Source: Streptomyces fungicidicus
GTDB lineage: Bacteria > Actinomycetota > Actinomycetes > Streptomycetales > Streptomycetaceae
Assembly: GCF_003665435.1 (NCBI RefSeq)
Contig: NZ_CP023407.1
Span: 248,001-312,000 of the forward strand
Direction of reading: 5' to 3'
DNA length: 64,000 nt
A program made the translations under genes and the position numbers. Below are positions 33,322 to 46,473 of the stretch, piece after piece. Within the stretch, counting starts at the first letter, position 1. Each line of letters opens with the position of its first letter. The notes under the pieces were generated by a model. That model saw nothing but the letters and a program-made list of their open reading frames with translations. It had not been told where the DNA came from and did no database searches.

Positions 33322-34731
33322 TTGATACACATACCCTCGCAGGACTCTTCGGGAACGAACCAGAGACCCGCGGTCTCCGCGTGGCGTCGGCCGCGGACGG
33401 TCCTGTGGACCGTGGCGGGCGCCGTGACTCTCGGGTTCCTCGTCGCGCTGGAGTTCGCCGCGCGGCACTACGGTCAGTCGGGGCCGATCACCAACCAGGT
33501 ACGGGAGGTGGTGTTCGCCCCCAAGTCGGGCGGCCTGCTGTACGCCGCCATGGCGTTGATGATGGTGGTGCTCACCTGGCGGGAGCGGTTCGTCGCGGTG
33601 GGCGCGGCGATCGGTATCGACCTCGCCTTCCTGGTGGTCCGGTGGGCGGCCGGCATCGAGACGACCGGCGGCCACCCCTTCGGCAACGGCGCCCTCTGGG
33701 TGATCCTGGGCACCGCGGTCGTCGCCGTCTCCCGCCGCACCGGCCGGGAGCGGGTCCTGCTGCTGAAGGGCGTCGGCCTGGCGCTGCTGCTGATGGCCGG
33801 CCGCAAGACCGGTGACACCTGGCTGCTCATCACCTCGAAGACCCGCCTGACGGTGCTCGACCAGTACGTGGCCACCGCCGATCACGCGCTGGGCAACCCC
33901 TCCTGGCTGGCGGGCCGCATCGTGACGGCCACCGGCTCCATCGGCTTCAACTTCCTCGACTTCGTCTACGGGAACCTCGCGGTGGCCGCGGTCATCGCCG
34001 CGCTGTACCAACTGCGCCACGTGGCGGTCGAGCGCCGCTTCCCGCGCCACCACCTGGTGCGGACGTTCCTGGTGATCGGTCTCGTCGGGCCGGTCTTCTA
34101 CATGATCTTCCCGGTGGTCGGGCCGATCTTCGCCTACGGCACGGGCGCCGAGCACTGGGCGGAAGTCAGCCTGTGGGCGCCGGACATGCCGCCCAGCGAG
34201 CCCTGGGCCGTGGCCGACCTGTGGCCGGGGACGCTGCCGCCGGTCGCCACCCCGTACCCCATGCCGTTCGACGGGATCACCCCGCGGAACTGCATGCCCA
34301 GCCTGCACACGGCATGGGCCACCGCCATCTTCATCCACACCCGCAAGGGCCCCCGCGTGCTGCGGTTCGCGGGAACGTTCTGGCTGGTCGCCACGCTGGC
34401 CGCGACGCTGGGATTCGGCTGGCACTACGGCGTGGACCTCATCGCCGGCGTGGTGTTCACGCTCACGATCGAGGCGGCTCTGCGCGCCTACGACCAGGGG
34501 TGGGACCGGGCGTGGCTCTGGCTGGTCGCCTACGGCGCAACGGTCTTCGCCGCGCTTCTGCTGTCCTTCCGCTTCCTGCCGCTGGCGATGGCCGAGTACC
34601 CCTGGGTGTCCGGGCCGCTGCTCCTCCTGGCGATGACCTCGGTGATCCACGGCTTTGTGCGGACCACCGCGCGGTGGGAGCCGAGGACCGCACCGGCGCG
34701 GCGACCGGAACCGCGACCCGAACCGATCTGA
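33322..34731 (+). CDS. PAP2-superfamily membrane phosphatase/phosphotransferase (IPC-synthase-like)
   Basis: Up to 469 aa; the first start is TTG 33322 without a Shine-Dalgarno, and GTG codons near 33412 are alternatives, so the N-terminus is uncertain. About ten hydrophobic segments. The PAP2 active site is visible as RNCMPSLHTAWATAIF (SxxH-type motif 2) and GWHYGVDLIAG (motif 3 with His/Asp). The spacing and the long insert before CMPSLH are typical of the Aur1/inositol-phosphotransferase branch. It would act on lipid or isoprenoid phosphate at the outer membrane face. A terminator follows, so it is probably not co-transcribed with the furan genes. Confidence 0.8.
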   Translation: MIHIPSQDSSGTNQRPAVSAWRRPRTVLWTVAGAVTLGFLVALEFAARHYGQSGPITNQVREVVFAPKSGGLLYAAMALMMVVLTWRERFVAVGAAIGIDLAFLVVRWAAGIETTGGHPFGNGALWVILGTAVVAVSRRTGRERVLLLKGVGLALLLMAGRKTGDTWLLITSKTRLTVLDQYVATADHALGNPSWLAGRIVTATGSIGFNFLDFVYGNLAVAAVIAALYQLRHVAVERRFPRHHLVRTFLVIGLVGPVFYMIFPVVGPIFAYGTGAEHWAEVSLWAPDMPPSEPWAVADLWPGTLPPVATPYPMPFDGITPRNCMPSLHTAWATAIFIHTRKGPRVLRFAGTFWLVATLAATLGFGWHYGVDLIAGVVFTLTIEAALRAYDQGWDRAWLWLVAYGATVFAALLLSFRFLPLAMAEYPWVSGPLLLLAMTSVIHGFVRTTARWEPRTAPARRPEPRPEPI

Positions 34732-34749
34732 GGCGTGTCTGCCGTGCGC

Positions 34750-34776
34750 CCCGCCCCGGAGCCGGCCCGGGGCGGG
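34750..34776. terminator. Terminator hairpin
   Basis: CCCGCCCCGG and CCGGGGCGGG, 10 bp, 7-nt loop, between the PAP2 gene and the next methyltransferase. Confidence 0.75.
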
Positions 34777-34813
34777 AACACGGCTGCGCGCGACGGGTGT
34801 TAACTTCCTTCCC

Positions 34814-35443
34814 GTGGTGGAGCACCAGGACGAGACCAGGGCGGCCTACGACGGGGTCGTCGAACTGTACGCGTCGCTGTTCGCCGATCGGCTGGAGACG
34901 CAGCCGTTCTCGCGGAACATGATCGGCATCTTCGCCGAACTGGTGCGCGGAACGGGGAACCTGCGCACTGCCGATGTCGGCTGCGGGCCCGGCCACCTGA
35001 CCGCCATGCTGCACGACCTGGGCCTGGACGCCTTCGGACTCGACCTCTCCCCCGCCATGGTCGACCACGCGCGGCGGGCCCATCCGGCGCTGCGGTTCGA
35101 CGAGGCGCGGATGGAGGCCCTGCCGGTCGAGGACGGCACGCTCGGCGGAGTGCTGGCCCACTACTCGATGATTCACACCCCTCCCGGGGAACTGCCCGGC
35201 CTGCTCGCGGAGCAGGCGCGCGTCCTGGCACAGGGGGGCCTGCTCCTGGTCTCGTTCTTCGGAACCGACGGGCCCGATCCCGTCCGCTTCGACCACAAGG
35301 TGACGCCCGCCTACAGCTGGCCGGCGGACCGGTTCGCCGACCTGCTGGCCGGGGCCGGGCTCGTCACGTTCGCCCGGCTGCTCCACGACCCGGCCTCCGA
35401 GCGGGGTTTCCTCGACTCCCACCTGCTCGCCCGCCGCCACTAG
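34814..35443 (+). CDS. Class I SAM-dependent methyltransferase
   Basis: 209 aa from GTG 34814 (GTG 34817 also possible; no clear Shine-Dalgarno). Methyltransf_11-type: motif I LRTADVGCGPGHLTAMLHDL, acidic residue after strand 2 in FGLDLSPAMVDHARRAHPAL, motif IV region GGVLAHYSMIHTPP. Similar proteins are abundant small-molecule methyltransferases of unknown substrate. It points toward the furan-type genes 199 bp downstream but need not belong to them. Confidence 0.82.
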   Translation: MVEHQDETRAAYDGVVELYASLFADRLETQPFSRNMIGIFAELVRGTGNLRTADVGCGPGHLTAMLHDLGLDAFGLDLSPAMVDHARRAHPALRFDEARMEALPVEDGTLGGVLAHYSMIHTPPGELPGLLAEQARVLAQGGLLLVSFFGTDGPDPVRFDHKVTPAYSWPADRFADLLAGAGLVTFARLLHDPASERGFLDSHLLARRH

Positions 35444-35641
35444 GGCGGCCGGCTTCCCCGGGTGTGCTCCCGCGTGGACGGCGCACTGAGGGGTGCGCGT
35501 GGCTGGGCGGGGCACCGGCGGGACTCCGCGCGCTCTGCCGACGGCCACGGACCGCGGTGAAGATGAGCGGACCGCAAGTGATCCCGGCGACCGCGCACCC
35601 CTGCCCCTCGATGGGCGGGCATGCGGTGGAAGGAGTCCACG

Positions 35642-36394
35642 TTGTTGCTTCTCATCTCCCCGGACAGTGTCGAGGAGGCCCTCGAATGCGCGAAGGCGGC
35701 GGAACACCTCGACATCGTCGACGTCAAGAAGCCCGATGAGGGCTCGCTCGGTGCGAACTTCCCGTGGGTCATCAGGGCGATCCGGGACGCGGTTCCCGCG
35801 GACAAGCCGGTGTCCGCCACCGTGGGGGACGTCCCGTACAAGCCCGGCACCGTGGCCCAGGCCGCGCTCGGTGCGGCTGTCTCCGGAGCCACCTACATCA
35901 AGGTCGGCCTCTACGGGTGCACGACGCCCGAGCAGGCCGTCGACGTCATGCGTGGCGTCGTCCGGGCGGTGAAGGACCACCGGCCGGACGCCTTCGTCGT
36001 CGCTTCGGGATACGCCGACGCCCACCGGATCGGTTGCGTCAACCCGTTGGCGCTGCCCGACATCGCCCGCCGTTCCGGTTCCGACGGGGCCATGCTCGAC
36101 ACCGCGGTCAAGGACGGGACACGGCTGTTCGACCACACTCCGCCGGACGTCTGCGCGGAGTTCGTGCGGCTGGCCCACGAGGCCGGTCTGCTCGCCGCCC
36201 TCGCGGGCAGCGTCAAGGCCGGCGACCTGGGCGAACTGGCGCGGATGCGCACGGACATCGTCGGGGTGCGCGGGGCGGTCTGCGAAGGGGGCGACCGCGA
36301 TGCCGGCCGGATCCGACCGGAGCTGGTGGCCGCCTTCCGGGCCGAGATGAGCCGGCATGTGCGGGAGCACTCGGCCGCCGTCGCCGCGAGCTGA
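35642..36394 (+). CDS. MfnB-like (5-formylfuran-3-yl)methyl phosphate synthase
   Basis: 250 aa TIM barrel of the DUF556/MfnB family, which condenses two glyceraldehyde 3-phosphates to 4-(hydroxymethyl)-2-furaldehyde phosphate, known from methanofuran synthesis. Catalytic residues are all present at a constant +2 offset from M. jannaschii MfnB as I remember it: Asp27, Lys29 (Schiff base), Lys87, Asp153, Lys157. Segments [38 protein letters not shown] and [19 protein letters not shown] are nearly archaeal. TTG 35642 is chosen because AGGAG lies 6 nt upstream and the family begins MLLLISP. ALDH follows after 8 nt. Methanofuran itself is not expected in Streptomyces. Confidence 0.88.
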   Translation: MLLLISPDSVEEALECAKAAEHLDIVDVKKPDEGSLGANFPWVIRAIRDAVPADKPVSATVGDVPYKPGTVAQAALGAAVSGATYIKVGLYGCTTPEQAVDVMRGVVRAVKDHRPDAFVVASGYADAHRIGCVNPLALPDIARRSGSDGAMLDTAVKDGTRLFDHTPPDVCAEFVRLAHEAGLLAALAGSVKAGDLGELARMRTDIVGVRGAVCEGGDRDAGRIRPELVAAFRAEMSRHVREHSAAVAAS

Positions 36395-36402
36395 CCGCCG
36401 GC

Positions 36403-37812
36403 ATGGCGGCGGGATCTCCCCACGGCGGGGCCGGAGCCGGGGCAGGACACTTCGCCGTCGTCGATCCGGCGACGGGCGAAGGATTCGACACGGCTCCCGG
36501 CTGCCGTCCGGACGAGTTGGACGCCGTCGTCGACCGGGCCCACGCCGCCTGGCGCGGCTGGCGGGAGGACCCCGCCGCCCGGACGGCCGCGCTGATCGCG
36601 GCGGCCGACGCCGTGGAGGCGGCCGGGACCGACCTCGCGTCACTGCTGACCCGGGAACAGGGCAAGCCCCTGGCCGAGTCGTACGCGGAGGTCGCCCGGA
36701 CGTCCGCCCGTCTGCGGTACTTCGCCGGGATGGATCACGGCCCGCAGCGGATCGCGGACGGGCGGCCGGTGCGCAGCGAGATCCGCTGGCGGCCGCTGGG
36801 CTCCGTCGCGGCGATCGTCCCGTGGAACTTCCCGCTTCAGCTGGCGTCGGCGAAGTTCGCGCCGGCGCTCGCCGCGGGCAACACGGTGGTGCTCAAGCCG
36901 TCCCCGTACACGCCGCTCGCCACACGGCTGCTGGGGTCCGTCGTCGCCGCGGCCCTCCCCGAGGGCGTGCTGACGATCGTCACCGGCCGCGAGCCCCTCG
37001 GTGCCCGCCTCGCGTCCCATCCGGGAATCCGGCACGTGACCTTCACCGGGTCGGTCCCCACCGGGCGGGCCGTCGCGGCGGGGGCGGTGGCCTCGCTCGC
37101 CCGGGTCACCCTGGAGCTGGGTGGCAACGACGCCGCGATCCTGCTCGAGGACGTGGATGTGGAGGGGATCGCGGACCGGCTGTTCTGGGCGGCGTTCCGC
37201 AACTGCGGGCAGGTGTGCATGGCGGTCAAGCGCGTCTACGCACCGGCCCGGCTCCATGCGGAGGTGGTCGAGGCGCTCGCACAGCGCGCGAGGACCGCCG
37301 TCGTCGGCCCCGGGCTCGACCCGGACTCCCGGCTGGGTCCGGTCAACAACGCCCCGCAGCTGGCCCGCGTCGAGCGCCTCACGAACCGCGCACTGGCAGA
37401 CGGCGCCCGTGCCGCGGCCGGTGGTTTCCGACTGGACCGTCCCGGCTACTTCTTCGCCCCGACGATCCTGGCCGACGTGCCGGCCGGCAGCCCGGTGGTG
37501 ACGGAGGAGCAGTTCGGTCCGGTACTGCCGGTACTGCCGTACCGGGACCTCGACGAAGCCGTCTGGGCGGCCAACGACACCGGGTTCGGGCTGGGCGGCT
37601 CGGTGTGGGGGGCCGATCCCGACCGTGCCGGGGCGGTGGCCGACCGGCTGGAGTGCGGGACGGCCTGGATCAACCACCACGGCGAACTGTCCCTGGCCCA
37701 GCCCTTCGCCGGAATCAAGGAGAGCGGTGTCGGCGTCGCGGGCGGCCCGTGGGCTCTCCACGGCAATCTCAGACCGTTCGTCGTGCACCGCCCGGAGGAG
37801 GCACCGGCGTGA
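36403..37812 (+). CDS. NAD(P)-dependent aldehyde dehydrogenase
   Basis: 469 aa ALDH. Cofactor site VPWNFPLQLASAKFAPALAAG, GSVPTGR, general base Glu238 in LELGGN, and nucleophile Cys272 in NCGQVC are all visible. It oxidises an aldehyde to the carboxylate. Its position 8 nt after the MfnB-like gene and overlap by GTGA with the Zn alcohol dehydrogenase make the furaldehyde product of MfnB the natural substrate; that is inference. No separate promoter is visible between these genes. Confidence 0.93.
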   Translation: MAAGSPHGGAGAGAGHFAVVDPATGEGFDTAPGCRPDELDAVVDRAHAAWRGWREDPAARTAALIAAADAVEAAGTDLASLLTREQGKPLAESYAEVARTSARLRYFAGMDHGPQRIADGRPVRSEIRWRPLGSVAAIVPWNFPLQLASAKFAPALAAGNTVVLKPSPYTPLATRLLGSVVAAALPEGVLTIVTGREPLGARLASHPGIRHVTFTGSVPTGRAVAAGAVASLARVTLELGGNDAAILLEDVDVEGIADRLFWAAFRNCGQVCMAVKRVYAPARLHAEVVEALAQRARTAVVGPGLDPDSRLGPVNNAPQLARVERLTNRALADGARAAAGGFRLDRPGYFFAPTILADVPAGSPVVTEEQFGPVLPVLPYRDLDEAVWAANDTGFGLGGSVWGADPDRAGAVADRLECGTAWINHHGELSLAQPFAGIKESGVGVAGGPWALHGNLRPFVVHRPEEAPA

Positions 37813-38909
37813 AGTTCGGCGCGGCGGTACTGCGCTCGTACGAAAGCCCCTTCACCGTCGAGGAGGTGACCCTGGAGGCGGGGCCGGCCGTTGGCGAGGT
37901 CCTGGTGCGCGTCGCCGGCTGCGGAATGTGCCGGACGGACCTCGCGGTCCGGCGTTCGGCGGGACGTTCGCCGCTGCCGGCGGTGCTCGGCCACGAGGGC
38001 TCCGGGATCGTGGTGGAGGTCGGCGGACCGGACACGGGGCTCAGCGTCGGCGATCATGTCGTGCTGAGTTTCGACTCCTGCGGGCACTGCCGCACCTGCA
38101 AGGACGCGGCCCCCGCCTACTGCGACTCCTTCGCGTCGCTCAACCTGTACGGAGGGCGCGGGACGAACACAGCGCGGTTCGTCGACACCGCCGGGAGCGA
38201 ACTGGCTCCGCGGTGGTTCGGGCAGTCCTCGTTCGCCGAGTACGCGGTGGTCCTGGCCCGCAACGCCGTCCGGGTCGACCCGTCCCTCCCCCTCGAACTG
38301 CTCGGGCCGCTCGGCTGCGGGTTCCTCACCGGAGCCGGGGCGGTGCTGAACTCCTTCGGCGCCGGTCCGGGCGACACGGTCGCGGTCTTCGGCGCGGGGG
38401 CGGTGGGCCTGGCCGCGGTGATGGCGGCCACGGCCGCCGGGGCGGTGACCGTGGCGGTCGACCGGCATCCCGAACGGCTGGCCCTCGCCGAACGGTTCCA
38501 CGCGCTGCCCGTGCACGCCGCGTCGTCGGACCTGCCCGGCCGCATCCGGCGGCTGACCGACGGCGGCGCGCAGTACGCGCTGGACACCACGGGCTCCGCC
38601 CGGCTGATCAACGACGCGCTTCGCGCCCTGCGTCCGACCGGCCACCTCGGTCTGGTGGCGCGGCTCCACACCGCGCTGTCCCTCGAACCGGGGACCCTGG
38701 ACCGGGGCCGGCGGATGTCCCACATCTGCGAGGGGGACGCGGTTCCGGGACTGCTGATTCCGAGGCTGACGGCGCTGTGGCGGGCCGGACGGTTCCCCTT
38801 CGACCAGCTGACCCGTACGTACCCGCTCACCGGCGTCAACGAGGCCGAACGCGACTGCGACGCGGGGCGCGTGGTCAAACCCGTCCTGATTCCGCACAGC
38901 GGAAGCTGA
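37809..38909 (+). CDS. Zinc-dependent aryl/benzyl-type alcohol dehydrogenase
   Basis: 366 aa from GTG 37809, overlapping the ALDH stop by 4 nt. Catalytic zinc ligands Cys41 and His62-Glu63 (LGHEGSG), structural zinc Cys91, 94, 97, 105, and Rossmann motif VAVFGAGAVGLAAV. It groups with XylB/AdhC aryl-alcohol enzymes (LYGGRGTN, WFGQSSFAEYAVV). It may act on the hydroxymethyl arm of the furan. A paralogue with all zinc residues at the same positions lies at 50172. Confidence 0.92.
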   Translation: MKFGAAVLRSYESPFTVEEVTLEAGPAVGEVLVRVAGCGMCRTDLAVRRSAGRSPLPAVLGHEGSGIVVEVGGPDTGLSVGDHVVLSFDSCGHCRTCKDAAPAYCDSFASLNLYGGRGTNTARFVDTAGSELAPRWFGQSSFAEYAVVLARNAVRVDPSLPLELLGPLGCGFLTGAGAVLNSFGAGPGDTVAVFGAGAVGLAAVMAATAAGAVTVAVDRHPERLALAERFHALPVHAASSDLPGRIRRLTDGGAQYALDTTGSARLINDALRALRPTGHLGLVARLHTALSLEPGTLDRGRRMSHICEGDAVPGLLIPRLTALWRAGRFPFDQLTRTYPLTGVNEAERDCDAGRVVKPVLIPHSGS

Positions 38910-38961
38910 CCGCGAGCTCGCCCTCTCCCTTCCATGATTTGGCGTTACCCAAGGAGGACAC

Positions 38962-39870
38962 ATGGTCGTCACCGCACAGCGGAATCCCGGCGGGGAGGGT
39001 GTGGACGGCGGAGTCGGCGTGACCGCTCTCATGGTCGCCGCGGCACGCGCCCTGGAGACCCACCGCGACGACAGCCTGGCGCAGGACGTCTACGCGGAGC
39101 ACTTCGTGCGCGCCTCGTCCGTGTCCGCCGGCTGGCCCGTCCGGCCGCAGCAGGTTCCGGACGGGGACGCCAATCCCCTGTGGGGACGTTTCGCGCGCTA
39201 CTTCGGTCTGCGCACGAGAGTCCTCGACGACTTCCTCCTGAGGTCGGTGAGCGAGGGCGTGCGCCAGGTGGTCCTGCTCGGTGCGGGACTGGATTCGCGG
39301 GCGTTCCGGCTCGACTGGCCCGCGGGCTGCGTCGTCTTCGAGGTCGAGAGGGAGGGTGTGCTGGCGTTCAAGCACGCGGTGCTCAGCGCGTTGTCGGCCA
39401 CTCCGACGGCGGCGGCGCGGGTACCGGTTCCGGTCGATCTGCGCGCCGACTGGGCGGGGGCACTGACCGACGCCGGATTCGACGCGACCCGACCGACGGC
39501 GTGGCTCGCGGAAGGGCTCCTCTTCTACCTGCCCCGTGCCGTCGAGACCCGTCTCATCGGCACGGTGGACCGGCTGAGCACGGGCGGGAGTGCCCTGGCC
39601 TTCGAGGTCAAGATCGAGAAGGACCTGAGGGAGTACCGCGACAGCCCGCTCTACACCTCGACAAGGGAACAGATCGGCATCGACCTGCTGCACCTCTTCG
39701 ACGGAGAGCCGCGGCCCGACTCCGCCGGGGACCTGGCGGACAGGGGCTGGTCGACATCGGTTCACACCCCCTTTGACTTCACCCACCGCCACGGGCGCGG
39801 TCCCCTGCCCGAGGGGAACGACGCCCTGGAGGGCAACCGCTGGGTGTTCGCGGACAAGCCCCCGGTGTGA
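38962..39870 (+). CDS. Leucine-carboxyl-methyltransferase-family (PPM/TIGR00027) SAM methyltransferase
   Basis: 302 aa with AAGGAGGAC just before ATG. Family marks: LRTRVLDDFLLRSVSEG, VVLLGAGLDSRAFRL (SAM motif), VFEVEREGVLAFK, WLAEGLLFYLPRAV. Members methylate carboxylates of small molecules or proteins. With an ALDH two genes upstream that would create a carboxylate, this enzyme would make a methyl ester. It is the last gene before a shared terminator. Confidence 0.88.
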   Translation: MVVTAQRNPGGEGVDGGVGVTALMVAAARALETHRDDSLAQDVYAEHFVRASSVSAGWPVRPQQVPDGDANPLWGRFARYFGLRTRVLDDFLLRSVSEGVRQVVLLGAGLDSRAFRLDWPAGCVVFEVEREGVLAFKHAVLSALSATPTAAARVPVPVDLRADWAGALTDAGFDATRPTAWLAEGLLFYLPRAVETRLIGTVDRLSTGGSALAFEVKIEKDLREYRDSPLYTSTREQIGIDLLHLFDGEPRPDSAGDLADRGWSTSVHTPFDFTHRHGRGPLPEGNDALEGNRWVFADKPPV

Positions 39871-39886
39871 GTGCTGCGACGCCCGC

Positions 39887-39908
39887 GGGCCCGTGCGGGC
39901 ACGGGCCC
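39887..39908. terminator. Bidirectional terminator
   Basis: GGGCCCGTGC-GG-GCACGGGCCC, 10 bp arms, between the furan-type genes and the convergent CoA ligase. Confidence 0.8.
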
Positions 39909-39927
39909 GGACGGAACGCGGTCCGGG

Positions 39928-41760
<1,833 letters not shown>

Positions 41761-41801
41761 CGGGGCCTCCTTGCGGGTCGAAGGGGAACGCTCGGAGCGG
41801 A

Positions 41802-43982
41802 TCAGGAGTCGGTGAAGGTCTCGCCCCGCTCGGCCTTGCGCAGCAGCAGTTCGGGCGGGGCGAAGCGGTCGCCGTGCTTCTCCGCCAGTTCACGGGCGCG
41901 GGCCACGAAGCCGGGCAGCCCGCCCTCGTAGCCGTTGATGTACTGCAGCACGCCGCCCGTCCACGGCGGGAAGCCGATGCCGAGCAGCGAGCCGATGTTG
42001 GCGTCCGCCACCGAGGTCAGCACGCCTTCCTCCAGGCAGCGCACCGAGTCCAGCGCTTCGACGAAGAGCATCCGCTCCTTCATCCCGGTCAGGTCGGCGG
42101 GTTGCCCGGCGGGGTCCGTGAAGTGCTCCCGCAGTCCCGGCCAGAGCCCGGCGCGCTTGCCGTCGACGTAGTCGTAGAAGCCCGCGCCGCCGGACCGTCC
42201 GGGGCGGCCGAAGTCGTCGATCATGCGGTCCACCACGGCGTCCGCGGGGTGCGGCTCCCACTCGCGGCCCGACGCCTCGACCGCGCGGCGGGTCTCCTCG
42301 CGGATCCTGCGCGGGAGGGTGAGGGTGAGTTCGTCCATCAGGCTGAGGACCTTCGCCGGGTAGCCGGCCTGGGCGGCGGCCTGCTCGACGGAGGCGGGTT
42401 CGATGCCCTCGCCGACCATGGCGACGCCCTCGTCGATGAAGCGGCCGATGACCCGGGAGGTGAAGAAGCCGCGCGAGTCGTTGACGACGATCGGCGTCTT
42501 GTGGATCTGCCGCACCAGGTCGAAGGCCCGCGCCAGCGCCTCGTCCCCCGTCTTCTCGCCCTTCACAATCTCCACCAGGGGCATCTTGTCGACCGGCGAG
42601 AAGAAGTGCAGGCCGATGAAGTCCCGGGGCCGCTCCACCCCCTTGGCGAGGACGGTGATGGGCAGGGTGGAGGTGTTGGAGCAGAGCAGCGCGTCGGGGG
42701 CGACGACCTGCTGTATCTCCTGGAACACCTGGTGCTTGATGCCGGTGTCCTCGAAGACGGCCTCGATCACCGCGTCACAGCCGGCCAGGTCCTGGATGTC
42801 CGCGGTCGGGGTGATGCGTGCCAGCAGCGCGTCCGCCTGCTGCCGCGTCGAAGCGCCGCGTGCGACGGCCCTGGCGCACAGCGTCTCGGAGTGGGACCTG
42901 CCCTGCGCCGCCGCCTGCGCGGAGACGTCCTTCAGGACGACGTCGATGCCCGCCCTGGCGCAGGAGTAGGCGATGCCGGCGCCCATCATGCCCGCGCCGA
43001 GCACGGCCACCCTGGTCACCTTGCGCGGGGCGGCGCCCTTGGGGCGGCCGGCTCCCGAATTGACCGCCTGGAGGTCGAAGAAGAACGCCTGGATCATGTT
43101 CTTGGTGATCTGTCCGGTGACCAGTTCCGTCAGGTACCGGGCTTCCACCTCGAAGGCCGTGTCCAGGTCGACCTGGGTGCTCTCCACGGCCGCCGCGAGG
43201 ATGTTGCGCGGGGCCGGGTAGGGGGCTCCCCCCGTCTTCTTCAACAGTGCTGGCAGGGAAGGGAGTTGCGCGGCCAGCTCCGGGTGCGAGGGGGTGCCGC
43301 CGGGGATGCGGTGGCCGGGTGCGTCCCAGGGCTGTGCGGAGCTCGGGTGGGCGTCGACGAACGCCCGTGCCCGGGCCAGGAGTTCGGACGGGTCGGCGGC
43401 GATCTCGTCGACCAGGCCGGCCTCCAGCGCGCGGGCCGGTCCGTACTGGGTGCCCTCCAGCAGAACCTTCCGCAGGGCGTCCGTCACGCCGAACATGCGG
43501 ACCGTGCGGGTCACTCCCCCGCCGCCGGGCAGCAGGCCCAGGGTCACTTCGGGGAGTCCGACGCGGGCGGCCGGGCTGTCCAGGACCACCCGGTGGTGGC
43601 AGGCCAGGGCGATCTCGTAACCGCCGCCCAGCGCCGCGCCGTTGAGGGCGGCGACGACCGGCTTGCCCAGGGTCTCCAGGACCCGCAGCGAGCGCTTGAC
43701 GCGCATCCCGGCCTCGAAGGAGGCCTCCGCGGTCCCGGGGCTGACGGAGATCAGGTCGCGCAGGTCGCCGCCGGCGAAAAAGCTCTTCTTGGCGGAGGTG
43801 ACGATGACGCCCCGGATCGCGTCGCGGCGTTCCGCGAGCCGCGCCGCCACGGCGTCCAGCGAGTCGATGAACGCGGCGTTCATGGTGTTGACGGACTGGT
43901 CCGGGTCGTCGAGGACGAGGGTGACGACGTGGTCGTCGGACTCTTCCCAGCGGATGGTGGTGGGGCGTGTGGTGGTGTCCAT
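41802..43982 (-). CDS. Multifunctional enoyl-CoA hydratase/3-hydroxyacyl-CoA dehydrogenase (FadB/FadJ-type)
   Basis: 726 aa fusion. The crotonase domain (1-~290) has [20 protein letters not shown] and the second acidic pocket in [15 protein letters not shown]. The NAD-binding HAD domain starts near 325 with [15 protein letters not shown]; the C-terminal HAD domain (about 500-700) follows, with [11 protein letters not shown]. It performs hydration and NAD-dependent oxidation of the beta-oxidation spiral, partner of the thiolase next door (51 bp). Length and layout are normal. Confidence 0.95.
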   Translation of the reverse strand: MDTTTRPTTIRWEESDDHVVTLVLDDPDQSVNTMNAAFIDSLDAVAARLAERRDAIRGVIVTSAKKSFFAGGDLRDLISVSPGTAEASFEAGMRVKRSLRVLETLGKPVVAALNGAALGGGYEIALACHHRVVLDSPAARVGLPEVTLGLLPGGGGVTRTVRMFGVTDALRKVLLEGTQYGPARALEAGLVDEIAADPSELLARARAFVDAHPSSAQPWDAPGHRIPGGTPSHPELAAQLPSLPALLKKTGGAPYPAPRNILAAAVESTQVDLDTAFEVEARYLTELVTGQITKNMIQAFFFDLQAVNSGAGRPKGAAPRKVTRVAVLGAGMMGAGIAYSCARAGIDVVLKDVSAQAAAQGRSHSETLCARAVARGASTRQQADALLARITPTADIQDLAGCDAVIEAVFEDTGIKHQVFQEIQQVVAPDALLCSNTSTLPITVLAKGVERPRDFIGLHFFSPVDKMPLVEIVKGEKTGDEALARAFDLVRQIHKTPIVVNDSRGFFTSRVIGRFIDEGVAMVGEGIEPASVEQAAAQAGYPAKVLSLMDELTLTLPRRIREETRRAVEASGREWEPHPADAVVDRMIDDFGRPGRSGGAGFYDYVDGKRAGLWPGLREHFTDPAGQPADLTGMKERMLFVEALDSVRCLEEGVLTSVADANIGSLLGIGFPPWTGGVLQYINGYEGGLPGFVARARELAEKHGDRFAPPELLLRKAERGETFTDS

Positions 43983-44033
43983 GGCTGATGTCTCCCGTGA
44001 AGGCGAACGTGCGGCGGAGGCGGACGGCGCCGG

Positions 44034-45248
<1,215 letters not shown>

Positions 45249-45324
45249 CTTGGGTGCCTTTCCTGTCATTGTGCAGCGGGCCGCGGACGTGGCGCGGGTG
45301 CCGGCGAGTGGGACCGACCGGCGC

Positions 45325-46473
45325 TCAGGCGAGCAGCGAGCGGCCGATGATCTCCTTCATGATCTCGGTGGTGCCGCCGTAGATGGTCTGGATGCGGCTG
45401 TCGACGAAGGCCTTGGCGACCCGGTACTCGCTCATGTAGCCGTATCCGCCGTGGAGCTGGAGGCAGCGGTCGACGAGCCGCTTCTGCAGTTCGGTGGCCC
45501 ACCACTTGGCCATCGAGGCGTGCACGGCGTCGAGCCGGCCCTGGCTGTGCTCGGCGACGCAGCGGTCCAGGAAGGTGCGGGTGACCGCGGTCTCGGTGGC
45601 CATCTCCGCGATCTCGAACCGGATGTGCTGCAGCTTCGCCAGCGGTCGCCCGAACGCCTCGCGCTCCTTGACGTACCGCGTGGTGACGGCGAGGGTCTCC
45701 TCGGCCGCGGCGGCGGCGCCGACGGCGATGGCCAGCCGCTCCTGTGCGAGGTTGCCCATGAGGTAGGCGAAGGCCTGGTTCTCCTCACCCAGCAGGTTCT
45801 GCTTGGGGACGCGCACGTCGTTGAAGAACAACTCGGCGGTGTCCTGTGCCTTCTGGCCGATCTTGTCGAGGTTGCGGCCGCGTTCGAAGCCCGCCATGCC
45901 GCGCTCGACGACGAGCAGGCTCTGCCCGCCGCTGCCGCCTTCGGGGGTGGTGCGGGCGACCACGACCACGAGGTCGGCGAGGATGCCGTTGGAGATGAAG
46001 GTCTTCGCGCCGTTGAGCAGGTAGTGGTCGCCCTGGTCGGTGGCGGTGGCGCGGATGCCCTGCAGGTCGGAACCGGCGCCGGGTTCGGTCATGGCGATGG
46101 CGGTGACGAGGTCGCCGGAGGTGAAGCCGGGCAGCCAGCGCCGTTTCTGCTCCCCGGTGGCGAGCCGGGTCAGATACGGCCCGACGATGTCGTTGTGCAG
46201 GCTCAGGGCGAGCCCGGAGGCGCCCGCGCGGGCGAACTCCTCGATGAGTACGGCGCTGTAGCGGAAGTCGCCGGTCCCTCCGCCGCCGTACTCCTCCGCG
46301 ACGGCCATGCCCAGCAGGCCCTGCCTGCCCGCCGAGCGCCACACCTCACGGTCGACGACGCCGTCCTTCTCCCAGCGTTCGTGGTGCGGGACCACCTCCT
46401 TGGCGAGGAAGGTCCGCACGGTCTCGCGGAAGGCCTCGTGGTCGGGGCCGTACAGGTCTCGTTCCAGGGTCAC
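45325..46473 (-). CDS. Acyl-CoA dehydrogenase
   Basis: 382 aa FAD enzyme. GTG 46473 is chosen since GAGGAG lies 6 nt upstream, and it overlaps the LLM gene stop (GTGA). Typical segments: [20 protein letters not shown] (VTAIAMTEP), [11 protein letters not shown], and the C-terminal [16 protein letters not shown] then [15 protein letters not shown]. The base-region tyrosine/glutamate (YGGTTE) fits medium/long or branched-chain members. It introduces the alpha-beta double bond. Confidence 0.95.
   Translation of the reverse strand: MTLERDLYGPDHEAFRETVRTFLAKEVVPHHERWEKDGVVDREVWRSAGRQGLLGMAVAEEYGGGGTGDFRYSAVLIEEFARAGASGLALSLHNDIVGPYLTRLATGEQKRRWLPGFTSGDLVTAIAMTEPGAGSDLQGIRATATDQGDHYLLNGAKTFISNGILADLVVVVARTTPEGGSGGQSLLVVERGMAGFERGRNLDKIGQKAQDTAELFFNDVRVPKQNLLGEENQAFAYLMGNLAQERLAIAVGAAAAAEETLAVTTRYVKEREAFGRPLAKLQHIRFEIAEMATETAVTRTFLDRCVAEHSQGRLDAVHASMAKWWATELQKRLVDRCLQLHGGYGYMSEYRVAKAFVDSRIQTIYGGTTEIMKEIIGRSLLA

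Noticed and set aside
35764..36402. N-terminal extension of the aldehyde dehydrogenase through the MfnB-like gene
   Set aside because: The extension is the wrong frame of the MfnB-like gene; ALDH similarity begins just after ATG 36403.
33322..39870. A single six-gene plus-strand operon from the PAP2 gene to the methyltransferase
   Set aside because: A strong terminator at 34750-34776 and a 198-bp gap before the MfnB-like gene argue that the furan set starts at 35642.
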